From JAJYLM01 sp964547905 (GTDB lineage: Bacteria; JAMCPX01), in NCBI GenBank assembly GCA_964547905.1, contig CAZJPN010000016.1, positions 13,185-77,184 of the forward strand: 64,000 bases of DNA, in the 5' to 3' direction. A model generated the notes under the pieces. That model was not told the DNA's origin. It did no database searches and was given only the letters and a program-made list of their open reading frames with translations. Every line of letters starts with the position of its first letter. Position 1 is the stretch's first letter. Positions 43,902 to 52,317 of this stretch are shown piece after piece. A program made the position numbers and the translations under genes.

Positions 43902-46016
43902 TTAAACCTTGAACTTTTTTAATATTTCCTGAAGAACATTGGATTGCTTATCGAGCAGTTTTGAGATTTCATTGAGTTGTGAAACGTTGGAAACATTTTC
44001 ACCCGAGGATGTTTTAATTTGGCTCAAAGAAGACACGACAAATTCGTTTGTCTTTGCCTGTTCCTGTGTTGCTTTATTTATAAAGTTTACCATTTCCGAT
44101 ATATTTTCTATCGTCTGACTAATAAATTTGCTGCTCTTGGACTGTTCTTCCATAGAATTCTTTACCTGTTCCGAAACACTCCTCATCCTCTCGGACGCCT
44201 TTGTTATCTGTTCCGATCCTCTTGCCTGTTCCTGTGTTGCTTTGGCTATCTCCACCATCATTGTCGTTATATTTGTTATTGCAGTGGTTACTTCCTTTGA
44301 AGCCTTTGATTGATCCTGCGTTGCCCTTGCTATCTCTCCGGACATGAGGCTTGCCTGTGAAGAGCTCTCGGATATTTTGAGTAAGGCAGCGCCTGCCATA
44401 TTGGCAAGTTCGCTTCCTTTTTCCACGGCCTTATTGACGGAAACGACCGATTCGCTTGCTTGAACAGATTCCGTCTGTACCGCCCGTATGATATTTGTTA
44501 TCTCCTTGGTTGAAGCTGCCGTTCGCTCTGCAAGTTCTTTTATCTCATCCGCAACAACTGCGAAACTCTTTCCGTATTCCCCGGACTGTGAAGCGATAAT
44601 TGCGGCGTTCAAAGCAAGCAAATTGGTCTGTGCGGTAACCTCTTCTATCACATTGAGTATCTTTCCTATATCGTCGACCTTCTGGATAAAGCTGCCTATT
44701 GTTTCTGCAACATGATTTGAGGCTTCTTTAATCTGTTTCATACCTTCTATCGTTATGTTAACGGATGAAACACCTTCTTTTGCATCCGACATGACCTTGT
44801 TGGCTATACTAAAAGTTTCATTTGTATTTGCCTCTATCTGTTTTGTTGAAGCATCCATCTCGACTATGGATGTAGCCGTCTCGTCCGTTATCCTGAGCAG
44901 TTGTTCTACATTCCCGGCAACCTGTTTTATCGATGCACTCATTTCTTCTATTGATGAAGTGGTCTCCTCTATGGCTGAAGACAGCATCTCCACATTTTCG
45001 AGCACCTCCTCTATACTCGAAGAAAGCTCCAACGTGGAAGATGCGCTCTCTGTCGATGAGTTATGCAGGGTATCGGTATTCTTTGCTATATCCTTGATCG
45101 ATGCATTCAACTCGGTCATTGATGAAGTAGTATCCTCTACCGATTTCTGTTGTGTCTCCGAAGATTCAAGCAAAGCCGATGCATTATTGGTTATCTTATG
45201 CACAACATCCATAATTGCCTCGGAAGTAGTCCGGACATTGCCTAAGACCTTTCTCAGGCTCTCGGACATTGCATTAAATGAATCCGCGAGTAAGCCTATT
45301 TCGTCTTTTGATTTTGATGGTATCCTCTGGGTAAGATCTCCTTCTGAAAGGGCAGAGGCCCTCTCGGCTATTATAGGGATTTGTCCTACAATGCGCTGTA
45401 CGAATGCTAACGTAAGCACTGTTCCAAGAACAAAGTTTATAAGCACAATCAGAACAGCTCCGAGCATAAGTGATGTAAATTTTTTGTTGATGCCGCTAAA
45501 AGACATGCCAAGATACACATGTCCTTTTATTGTTTTTGATTGCCCGTTTTTATTTTGTGCGTTAACGGACAAAACGGCCGTCGCAACATTTTTATTTATC
45601 TCTAAAAATTTTCCAAATGAACCCAGGCGGATTGTATCACTCTTATCTTTGGGGGTTGTCAGTATAGCATTTAATTGATTGGAAAGCCCTGTTTCTCTGA
45701 ATCTCGATACAATCACATGATCATTGCTATCCGTAACTACTACGTAAGCTACATCCCTATCCTTAAATATACTATCTATAAGCTCGCTCAACAGAACTTT
45801 GTCTTTTGTAATAACACCGGATCTTATGTTATAGGCAAAATTTTCCGCTGTCGCGTCGCCACTTTTTTCAAGCTCGCCCGTAGATATGGATCTCGTCATA
45901 AAAAGATAATATCCGCTGTAAATAATACTCAGCGCTATTATGCCCCATATTATATAAATGATAAATTTTAATCTAAGGCTGTGCCTTATATTTTGGAATT
46001 CACCCATAAATTTCAT
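43902..46016 (-). CDS. Methyl-accepting chemotaxis protein
   Basis: This 704-aa receptor has TM1 near residues 17-39 (FIIYIIWGIIALSIIYSGYY) and a periplasmic single-domain sensor of about 140 residues. TM2 lies near 185-208 (LMLGAVLIVLINFVLGTVL), followed by HAMP. The long cytoplasmic coiled coil has the signalling tip EVTAQTNLLALNAAIIAS and VVADEIKELAERTAASTKEI. There is no NWETF-type pentapeptide at the C-terminus (it ends LQEILKKFKV). The tip reads AAIIASQSGEYGK where most receptors have AAIEAARAGE, an unusual substitution of the conserved Glu. It is the only receptor gene in the operon. Confidence 0.93.
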   Translation of the reverse strand: MKFMGEFQNIRHSLRLKFIIYIIWGIIALSIIYSGYYLFMTRSISTGELEKSGDATAENFAYNIRSGVITKDKVLLSELIDSIFKDRDVAYVVVTDSNDHVIVSRFRETGLSNQLNAILTTPKDKSDTIRLGSFGKFLEINKNVATAVLSVNAQNKNGQSKTIKGHVYLGMSFSGINKKFTSLMLGAVLIVLINFVLGTVLTLAFVQRIVGQIPIIAERASALSEGDLTQRIPSKSKDEIGLLADSFNAMSESLRKVLGNVRTTSEAIMDVVHKITNNASALLESSETQQKSVEDTTSSMTELNASIKDIAKNTDTLHNSSTESASSTLELSSSIEEVLENVEMLSSAIEETTSSIEEMSASIKQVAGNVEQLLRITDETATSIVEMDASTKQIEANTNETFSIANKVMSDAKEGVSSVNITIEGMKQIKEASNHVAETIGSFIQKVDDIGKILNVIEEVTAQTNLLALNAAIIASQSGEYGKSFAVVADEIKELAERTAASTKEITNIIRAVQTESVQASESVVSVNKAVEKGSELANMAGAALLKISESSSQASLMSGEIARATQDQSKASKEVTTAITNITTMMVEIAKATQEQARGSEQITKASERMRSVSEQVKNSMEEQSKSSKFISQTIENISEMVNFINKATQEQAKTNEFVVSSLSQIKTSSGENVSNVSQLNEISKLLDKQSNVLQEILKKFKV

Positions 46017-46549
46017 TCCTTGCCTCCTGTTTCCTGTTTTTTATTTTTAAAAACAAGATTTTTAAACTGAACCCTCTCCGTTGTTGTCAATATTCTGTCA
46101 AGATTCAGCACAAGTATGATCCTGCCCCTATCACTGACAACACTCGATAAATACTCGGATTCTATTCCTTGGACTATTTTTGGTGGAGGTAAAACCCTTT
46201 CAGCCGACACCCTTAAAACCTCCCTTACTTCATCAACGACGAGTCCGGCTATTTTATCTATTACCTTTATGATAACTATCCTTAGCTTTTCATGTGTGGT
46301 ATTTGCTGGAATCTCAAAACGCTTTCGCATGTCTATTACAGGTATAATCTCACCTCTTAGATCTATCACGCCCTCCATAAATTCCGGTGCTTTCGGTATA
46401 GGGGTTATCGGCATATATTTGATGATTTCGACTATTCTCATAATATCGATTGCATAGAATGCATTGCCAATGCTTATGAGGACAAGCTGTACGTTATTTT
46501 CTGCCGATGATACCGTTTTGCTGTCTTTTTTCGTGTTCATATCTATCAT
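46013..46549 (-). CDS. cheW: CheW-type coupling protein (short)
   Basis: The 178-aa CheW fold couples the receptor to the kinase. It shows LVLISIGNAFYAIDIMRIVE, ITPIPKAPEFMEGVIDLRGE, IIPVIDMRKRF, and a C-terminal IILVLNLDRILTTTERV. It overlaps the receptor gene by 4 bases (ATGA) and follows a second, longer CheW gene. Two distinct CheW proteins in one operon suggest two coupling roles or array classes. Confidence 0.93.
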   Translation of the reverse strand: MIDMNTKKDSKTVSSAENNVQLVLISIGNAFYAIDIMRIVEIIKYMPITPIPKAPEFMEGVIDLRGEIIPVIDMRKRFEIPANTTHEKLRIVIIKVIDKIAGLVVDEVREVLRVSAERVLPPPKIVQGIESEYLSSVVSDRGRIILVLNLDRILTTTERVQFKNLVFKNKKQETGGKE

Positions 46550-46557
46550 AATATCTG

Positions 46558-47295
46558 TTACGCCCTTAGTATGTCTGATTGTTTAAGTATTTCATCAAGC
46601 TTTAACAGGACCGTAAAACCGCCTTTACTCGTGCTTATACCTGCAACGAATCTTATATCTATACTGCCAACCGACTCTGCTGACTGTATCGATTCGACAG
46701 CCACCCTTTTTACGTTCGGTATACTGTCAACAACAAGTCCGGTCATTGCACCTTCAAAAGAAATCATGATAAGTCTGGTATTGAGCGTAAAATTCAGAAA
46801 TGGTAGTCCTATACGCTTTCTTAAATCTACGACAGGGATGATCTCGCCGCGAAGGACTGTTATACCAAGAACAAAATCAGAGGTGTTTGGTACAGGCGTT
46901 ATTTCCTTTACCCTTATTATCTCTTTTACCGTACCGAGTTCTATGGCATATTCTTCATCCCCAAGTTTGAAACAAAGCAATTCTTTCTCTTTAACATCCA
47001 TAGAAGACCCTTTTAACTCATCCTTTTTCTGTTCTATCACCCTATTTTCACCTGTTACGGGATGGCTTTCTACCGGCTTTGCGCTAACTTCTTTATCCTG
47101 TATTTCTACCTTTTGTTCTTCAAAAACGCCTTTTGACAACGGACCTACGGTTACAGATTCCGGAACATCAGCAATGGGTTCCGGATTGTGCACTTGTTGT
47201 GCATGGTCCGGGACTTTTCGCTCGTTATCTTCTATCTGCCGCTTTATGCCGGCCTGTTGTTCTTTTGCTTTTTTTCTAAGTTTTGAAATATCCAT
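46558..47295 (-). CDS. CheW-domain protein with disordered N-terminal extension
   Basis: The 245-aa protein has about 100 residues of charged, probably disordered sequence (KLRKKAKEQQAGIKRQIEDN, EIQDKEVSAKPVESHPVTGE). A CheW domain follows (LLCFKLGDEEYAIELGTVKE, VLGITVLRGEIIPVVDLRKR, GGFTVLLKLDEILKQSD). The extension could tether another protein, possibly the AAA ATPase encoded 3 bases upstream. It belongs to the same operon. The domain itself looks complete, including the hydrophobic surface that contacts CheA. Confidence 0.88.
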   Translation of the reverse strand: MDISKLRKKAKEQQAGIKRQIEDNERKVPDHAQQVHNPEPIADVPESVTVGPLSKGVFEEQKVEIQDKEVSAKPVESHPVTGENRVIEQKKDELKGSSMDVKEKELLCFKLGDEEYAIELGTVKEIIRVKEITPVPNTSDFVLGITVLRGEIIPVVDLRKRIGLPFLNFTLNTRLIMISFEGAMTGLVVDSIPNVKRVAVESIQSAESVGSIDIRFVAGISTSKGGFTVLLKLDEILKQSDILRA

Positions 47296-47298
47296 AAA

Positions 47299-48108
47299 TT
47301 ATGCCAGACTTATTTTTATATCCTCTATTATAGCGCTTATAGCATGATCGTCTATAGTGTTCAGCTCTTCTCCATACCCGTACAGCAGTGCATTGTTACA
47401 AATGGTGTTTATCGTTCTGGGTATACCGTTCGAATATTTATAAATTAGTTCTATCGCGGACAATGTAAAAAGAGGTTCTGTTCTACCCGCTACATGAAGC
47501 CTGAATTTTATATATTTTTCAGTATCCTCCAGACTGAGGGAACCGAGATGATACGACATGCCTATTCTCTGCCTGAATGCACTGTAATGTTTTGCCTGCA
47601 ACCTTTCCCTGAATTCTGTCTGACCTATAAGTATGATCGTTATAAGGTTCATATTATCGAGCTGGTAATTGGTAAGAAGCCTTATTTCATCTATCGTGTC
47701 CTTTGAAGGTATTAATTGCGCCTCATCCACAAATACAACCGGCGCGATATGTTTCTCGTATAACTCTGCTATCCTTTCACTCATCTGTTCTATTATATCT
47801 TGCTTAAAGTATTTGATATCGTTGATCCCGAGTCTTTTTGCAATAGTTTTTAAAAACTGTGTAGGTGAAAGTCTCGGGTTTATTATGTTAACAACGATAT
47901 AGCTGTCATCAAGCAAATCCATAGCAGTTCTGGATATAGTCGTTTTGCCGGAACCGATATCACCGGTTAACACAGCAAGCTCTTTTTCCTGAATCGCAAA
48001 AAGTATACGCTCAAGGGCCTCTTCATGTTGATGTGATTTGTAAAGATACCTTGGATCCGGTGTCTTGCTGAACGGCCTTTCATTTAACCCGTAGAAACGT
48101 TCGTACAT
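47299..48108 (-). CDS. ExeA/TniB-like AAA ATPase in chemosensory operon
   Basis: The 269-aa AAA ATPase has the ExeA-type opening MYERFYGLNERPFSKTPDPR, Walker A TGDIGSGKTTISR near residue 50, Walker B PVVFVDEAQLI, and the sensor-like RTINTICNNALLYG. Relatives serve type II secretion (ExeA), transposition (TniB) and other membrane-assembly systems. The placement between cheA and a long CheW, with gaps of 2-3 bases, is atypical for a che operon. It suggests an energy-dependent assembly or output component. It lacks the C-terminal TM and peptidoglycan-binding parts of full ExeA. Confidence 0.85.
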   Translation of the reverse strand: MYERFYGLNERPFSKTPDPRYLYKSHQHEEALERILFAIQEKELAVLTGDIGSGKTTISRTAMDLLDDSYIVVNIINPRLSPTQFLKTIAKRLGINDIKYFKQDIIEQMSERIAELYEKHIAPVVFVDEAQLIPSKDTIDEIRLLTNYQLDNMNLITIILIGQTEFRERLQAKHYSAFRQRIGMSYHLGSLSLEDTEKYIKFRLHVAGRTEPLFTLSAIELIYKYSNGIPRTINTICNNALLYGYGEELNTIDDHAISAIIEDIKISLA

Positions 48109-48110
48109 AA

Positions 48111-50117
48111 TTATGCCTTCACAGCCTCTTCTATGAATATAGATACATCAAGCACAAGCACTATCTCGCCGGAACCTATATCGGCAGCACCCGCAATTCC
48201 CCTCACACTTTTTAACAATTTACCGAGAGGTTTGATAACTACGTCCTGCTGTCCGAAAAATCTATCCGCAAGTATACCTATCCAATGCTCGCCGCTTCCA
48301 ACCACTACTACATAATAACTTTCTGCTTTTTCAGACTTTTTGGTATTAAAATTAAAGAGCCTTGAAAGTCGAATAACCGGCAGAACGCTTTCTCTTAGCT
48401 TTATAACTTCTTTGTTTTCGATAACCCTTATTTCATCTGCCCTGATGGAGAGGCTTTCATTTATGGAATTTAGCGGCACTGCATAGCGTTTACCGTCAGA
48501 CTCTATAAGCAGTGCCTGTATAATTGCAAGTGTAACCGGAAGGGTCAGAGTAAACCTTGTCCACTTGCCTTCCTGAGTATCAACATCTATCATTCCGCTG
48601 ATTATCCTTAAATTGGTTTTCACGACATCAAGTCCAACCCCCCTCCCCGAAACTTCGCTTACATCCGATTTTGTAGAGAAACCGGGCAGAAACAGCATAT
48701 TAAAAAGCTCTTCCCGTATGGGGTTGGCTGACTTGTTAAGCAATCCTTTTTCTACCGCCTTTTTTCGAACGGCTTTCAGAGAAATACCCCTGCCGTCATC
48801 TTCTACCTCTATAAGTACATGATTGCCTTTTTGGTAAGCACGTATGATTATCTTGCCCTTTGGAGGCTTATCTGCAGCAATCCTTTCATCCGCTGGTTCG
48901 ATTCCGTGATCAATTGAGTTACGGATTATGTGCATCATTGGATCCGTAAGTTCCTCTATGATAAGTTTATCCAGTTCGGTATCAGCCCCGTAAAATTCCA
49001 ATTCTATTTCCTTGTTGAGCTCCCTTGCCACCCTTGTTGCCGTTCTCGTAAGCTTATCAAAAAGCTGACTCAACGGTATCATCCTTATTTCAATTACACC
49101 TACTTGAAGATCCCTTATTTTTCTTTCCAGATCCTTTATGGTCTTGTTAAGATCGACCGATATGCCTTTAAAACCTATCTCCTGTCTTATGTTATCCGCT
49201 ATCTTAACAAGGTTCGTTTTGGATAGTACAAGCTCACCGACAATATTCATTATGTAATCGAGTTTGGATATATCCACCCTAACTGTCTGTGCTATGCCCT
49301 TAATCGAAGTGGATTCATCCATAACACCTTTTGTTGCACTATTCTCCTCTATGGCTTTTTTCTCTTCTGGAGCGGCAATGGACTGTTTCCTTAAGTTTTG
49401 TATCTTTATATTTTTGAAATCAAGCTCTGATATCAATTGTTTTTCATGCAACTTCGTTCCAAGAAGTATATCAAACTTTATCTCTCCCTCCCTGGCCTCG
49501 GTCGTACTTGGAAGAGTCGTAACGATCTCGCCGAATTTTTTAAGTTGTGTGGTAAGATCGGCAAGCTCTTTGTCAAAACTAAGAAGGCTGAACGAAACAT
49601 CTATTTTAAATAGGTTGTTTTGATCTTTTATATTCTCTCTCAACCTCGATTCTTCGTACTCCGTAAGTACGGAGAGTATATCCTTTTTAAGAGTAAGATC
49701 TTCAAATATGGCATCCTTTTGTTCTTCATGCTTTTCAATTTCAGCATCCTTCAACTGTTTCAAAAGCGGCTCTATATCCATACCCCTGCCGAAAGTATCC
49801 GAAGATATCATTGTCCTCAGCATGTCGCCAGCAACATAAAGTGTCCTTATGAGTGCATCGGTAATGGCGACCTTACTCAATCTGACTTTGTCTAATAGAT
49901 CCTCCATCTTATGGCTCGCCTCTGTGATCTCTTTATACGCAAACATACTTGAGATCCCTTTCAATGAATGTGCCGCCCTGAATAGATCGTTTATTGTGTC
50001 GGGATTGGGTTTGCCCGTTTTCCTGACCGAGTCTATCTCGTTAATATCTTTAAATATCTTGTCGATTAACTCTTCCGATTCTGCGATGAATTCTTTGGCT
50101 GCTTTGTTTTGTTCCAT
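48111..50117 (-). CDS. cheA: Chemotaxis histidine kinase CheA
   Basis: The 668-aa kinase has an N-terminal HPt (P1) with phospho-site His50 in RAAHSLKGISSMF. A linker of about 150 residues holds a smaller P2-like region. The P3 dimerisation domain follows (LDYIMNIVGELVLSKTNLVK), then the ATPase P4 with N-box HIIRNSIDHGIEP, DDGRGI, and SGRGVGLDVVKTN. The C-terminal P5 is CheW-like (YAVPLNSINESLSI, IVLVLDVSIFIEEA). Catalytic boxes are intact. It sits 3 bases from cheY upstream and 2 from the AAA ATPase downstream. Confidence 0.96.
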   Translation of the reverse strand: MEQNKAAKEFIAESEELIDKIFKDINEIDSVRKTGKPNPDTINDLFRAAHSLKGISSMFAYKEITEASHKMEDLLDKVRLSKVAITDALIRTLYVAGDMLRTMISSDTFGRGMDIEPLLKQLKDAEIEKHEEQKDAIFEDLTLKKDILSVLTEYEESRLRENIKDQNNLFKIDVSFSLLSFDKELADLTTQLKKFGEIVTTLPSTTEAREGEIKFDILLGTKLHEKQLISELDFKNIKIQNLRKQSIAAPEEKKAIEENSATKGVMDESTSIKGIAQTVRVDISKLDYIMNIVGELVLSKTNLVKIADNIRQEIGFKGISVDLNKTIKDLERKIRDLQVGVIEIRMIPLSQLFDKLTRTATRVARELNKEIELEFYGADTELDKLIIEELTDPMMHIIRNSIDHGIEPADERIAADKPPKGKIIIRAYQKGNHVLIEVEDDGRGISLKAVRKKAVEKGLLNKSANPIREELFNMLFLPGFSTKSDVSEVSGRGVGLDVVKTNLRIISGMIDVDTQEGKWTRFTLTLPVTLAIIQALLIESDGKRYAVPLNSINESLSIRADEIRVIENKEVIKLRESVLPVIRLSRLFNFNTKKSEKAESYYVVVVGSGEHWIGILADRFFGQQDVVIKPLGKLLKSVRGIAGAADIGSGEIVLVLDVSIFIEEAVKA

Positions 50118-50120
50118 ATA

Positions 50121-50489
50121 TTATCCAATATACCTTTTAATTATTTCCTGCAGTTCCTCGGGCTTAAATGGTTTAACGAGGTACTCGTTTGCACCAAGCA
50201 CCATACCCTTTTGTCTATCCATCTCTGTACCTTCCGTAGATATGATTACGAGAGGTATATTCTTGTATTGTTGATTGCTTCTTACAAAGCTTATCAGTTC
50301 GAGACCGTTTATATCCGGCATATTGATGTCGGTAACAATCATATTGAACTTTATCTGCGGCATAAGTTTTAGAGCTTCAAAACCAGTGGTGCTTTCATAT
50401 ACCTCATAGCTGCCGCAACTTTCTATAGCAGAAGATATGAAAGCCCTCATAGTTGAAGAATCTTCTACAATAAGTATATTTTTACTCAC
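50121..50489 (-). CDS. cheY: CheY-type single-domain response regulator
   Basis: This 122-aa receiver domain has the acidic pair ED9-10, phosphoacceptor Asp54 (MIVTDINMPDINGLEL), the conserved Thr/Ser switch (VIISTEGTEM) and Lys (YLVKPFKPEEL). It is the direct phosphorylation target of CheA. Its stop lies 3 bases before cheA, and its start overlaps the DUF4388 gene by 4 bases. No flagellar motor gene is nearby, so its target may be another machine such as type IV pili or a diguanylate cyclase; this is inference. Confidence 0.95.
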   Translation of the reverse strand: MSKNILIVEDSSTMRAFISSAIESCGSYEVYESTTGFEALKLMPQIKFNMIVTDINMPDINGLELISFVRSNQQYKNIPLVIISTEGTEMDRQKGMVLGANEYLVKPFKPEELQEIIKRYIG

Positions 50490-52168
50490 TGTTCGTCCTT
50501 TTGGTCTCTGATTATTCTTTCAAGATAAGCCTTTTCCATAACAATACTCGCCTGGCTCATGAATATTTCAAATGTTGTCATATCCGATATCTTTTTTTTA
50601 AAAGGTACATTATCACCATAAAATATAGCCGCAACTCTATTCGCAGTTAAAAGCGGCACTACATAGGATTCTACGGGCCATTCACCGCCTATCTGACTTA
50701 TAAATTTCTTGTTGCCGTCTGTTTGTTCAGGCGTCTCTTTTACCGGCACCTTATACTTCAAAATCTTTCCTATTATAGAATGTTCGTCCACTTCTATCTC
50801 CATCTTTTTAACTACAACGTTGGGGTTATCAAAAAATGCCTCAAGTCCGAATTGGCCAAGTCCTTTAATCTTATCCTTCGTTACGAGGAACAGTATGCCT
50901 CTGTTTAACAATTCACTCGCAAATCTCATGATCAGAAGCGTTACCTCGCCTGTGAAATTAGGACTCATGAGTTCATCTATCATGGATTTCAAAGTAAGCA
51001 ACCCAGGACTTGTATCCACCTTTTGTCCCGCAGTTTCCGGAAGGAGTTCTATTTCATCCTGAAATTCTTTTGTAAGCTCTTCCGTGATGTCCTGAACGAA
51101 ACGATACCCGGTATCCTCATCTTCGGACACGACATTCGTTTTGGGTTTGATATCTTTCAAGCCCGGCTTAAACGTAAAACCAGCTTCCTGATATTGCCTG
51201 AAAAGGGTTGTCACTTTCTCGAGTATCTCCATATATGTATCTATATCGGGTGATGTTCTTGAGAATTTTTTAGGTTTTTTTAAGTAGGCATAGACTCCAT
51301 TAAGCTTAGCCTCCTTCAAAACCTCTTCATTATTTACACTACTAAGAAGTATGACAGGCGCTTTTATTTTATTTTCAAGACCCCATTGCAATAATTCCAT
51401 CCCTCCTAACATACCCTCACCCTTGGTTTTGGGTATGGTAAGATCTGCTATTATCATAGGAAATCTGGGAGAATCTTTGATCGTTTCGAGATACTCATAG
51501 AGAGCGCGCAAATCGGACATAACGGATGTTCTGAATCCTCTTGATTCGAGACTCTCCTTCAAAAATGCCTGGGAATCAGCATTTTGATCAACAATAATGA
51601 ATTCTTCCATCTCTCTGATCTGCGATGCGAATTCATCTTTTTGTTCTTCTTCAAACCCCCTGTCTTTTCTTTTTTCATCAGTTTTTCTTGCTCCCTCTAT
51701 AGCGATGTACTGTGGATTCAACGGCACTGCAAGGTAGCATTCGAGTTGGGGGTTATATATTTCCTTAAGGTTTTCGGTTATTTCAAAATCAAAATTACCC
51801 TCTGTCCATGAAAAAAAACCAAAGATGATATCATTAATATGGTTTTGTATAACATTTTCTATAACATCTTCGCTTGCGATCTTTGATTTGATAAGAAATG
51901 ATTTTGCATCGGTACTTCCGCTTTTTTCGATCTGATTGGCAAGCTCCTCCATTTTTTTGTTATCCATAATACCCTTTCCATTGAGCAATTTCAGGATATC
52001 ATTGGGATTCGCATTGTTCGAAGCGGAGACAATCTGTCCATCAATAAAGACAATCTTTCCCTCCTCTCCTTTCCTTGTTAGATATAGAACACCGGATCGC
52101 CTGCTTAAACTCAGAATTTGGAGTATATCTCCCAATGCCAGATCTTCAAGGCTACCAATTAAACTCAT
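50486..52168 (-). CDS. DUF4388/receiver-like/GAF-like protein
   Basis: The 560-aa multidomain protein starts with DUF4388 (SLIGSLEDLALGDILQILSL, SGVLYLTRKGEEGKIVFIDG; about 1-100). A receiver-like domain follows (about 190-310; FIIVDQNADSQAFLKESLES, MIIADLTIPKTKG). A C-terminal GAF-like sensor domain (about 380-545; LLTLKSMIDELMSPNFTGEV, YVVPLLTANRVAAIFYGDN) is last. DUF4388 proteins accompany many deltaproteobacterial signalling operons. The receiver lacks a clean first Asp pair (DQN), so it may be pseudo-receiver. It is the first gene of the eleven-gene operon, and it overlaps cheY. Confidence 0.82.
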   Translation of the reverse strand: MSLIGSLEDLALGDILQILSLSRRSGVLYLTRKGEEGKIVFIDGQIVSASNNANPNDILKLLNGKGIMDNKKMEELANQIEKSGSTDAKSFLIKSKIASEDVIENVIQNHINDIIFGFFSWTEGNFDFEITENLKEIYNPQLECYLAVPLNPQYIAIEGARKTDEKRKDRGFEEEQKDEFASQIREMEEFIIVDQNADSQAFLKESLESRGFRTSVMSDLRALYEYLETIKDSPRFPMIIADLTIPKTKGEGMLGGMELLQWGLENKIKAPVILLSSVNNEEVLKEAKLNGVYAYLKKPKKFSRTSPDIDTYMEILEKVTTLFRQYQEAGFTFKPGLKDIKPKTNVVSEDEDTGYRFVQDITEELTKEFQDEIELLPETAGQKVDTSPGLLTLKSMIDELMSPNFTGEVTLLIMRFASELLNRGILFLVTKDKIKGLGQFGLEAFFDNPNVVVKKMEIEVDEHSIIGKILKYKVPVKETPEQTDGNKKFISQIGGEWPVESYVVPLLTANRVAAIFYGDNVPFKKKISDMTTFEIFMSQASIVMEKAYLERIIRDQKDEQ

Positions 52169-52189
52169 TTATTCTGCTTTTCTCCTATA

Positions 52190-52260
52190 CTGTTATATTA
52201 CATTTTTATTATCATACCACTTATTCTGTGTAAAGCAACACACAGACTGTTGAATTATAA
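52190..52260 (-). promoter_or_regulatory. Candidate promoter region of the chemosensory operon
   Basis: In the 150-base gap before the DUF4388 gene the minus strand reads TTTACA, 17 bases, then TAATAA. An overlapping TTGCTT/TATGAT pair has 16-base spacing. Both are weak sigma-70 candidates. The same place carries an imperfect palindrome CTGTGT (52226-52231)/ACACAG (52240-52245) that could be an operator. The proposal rests on sequence resemblance only. Confidence 0.3.
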
Positions 52261-52317
52261 TATCGCGTATAAGCAAAAACGGCTTTGTAGGGATATGGTT
52301 TATATCGGCTTTATGGA

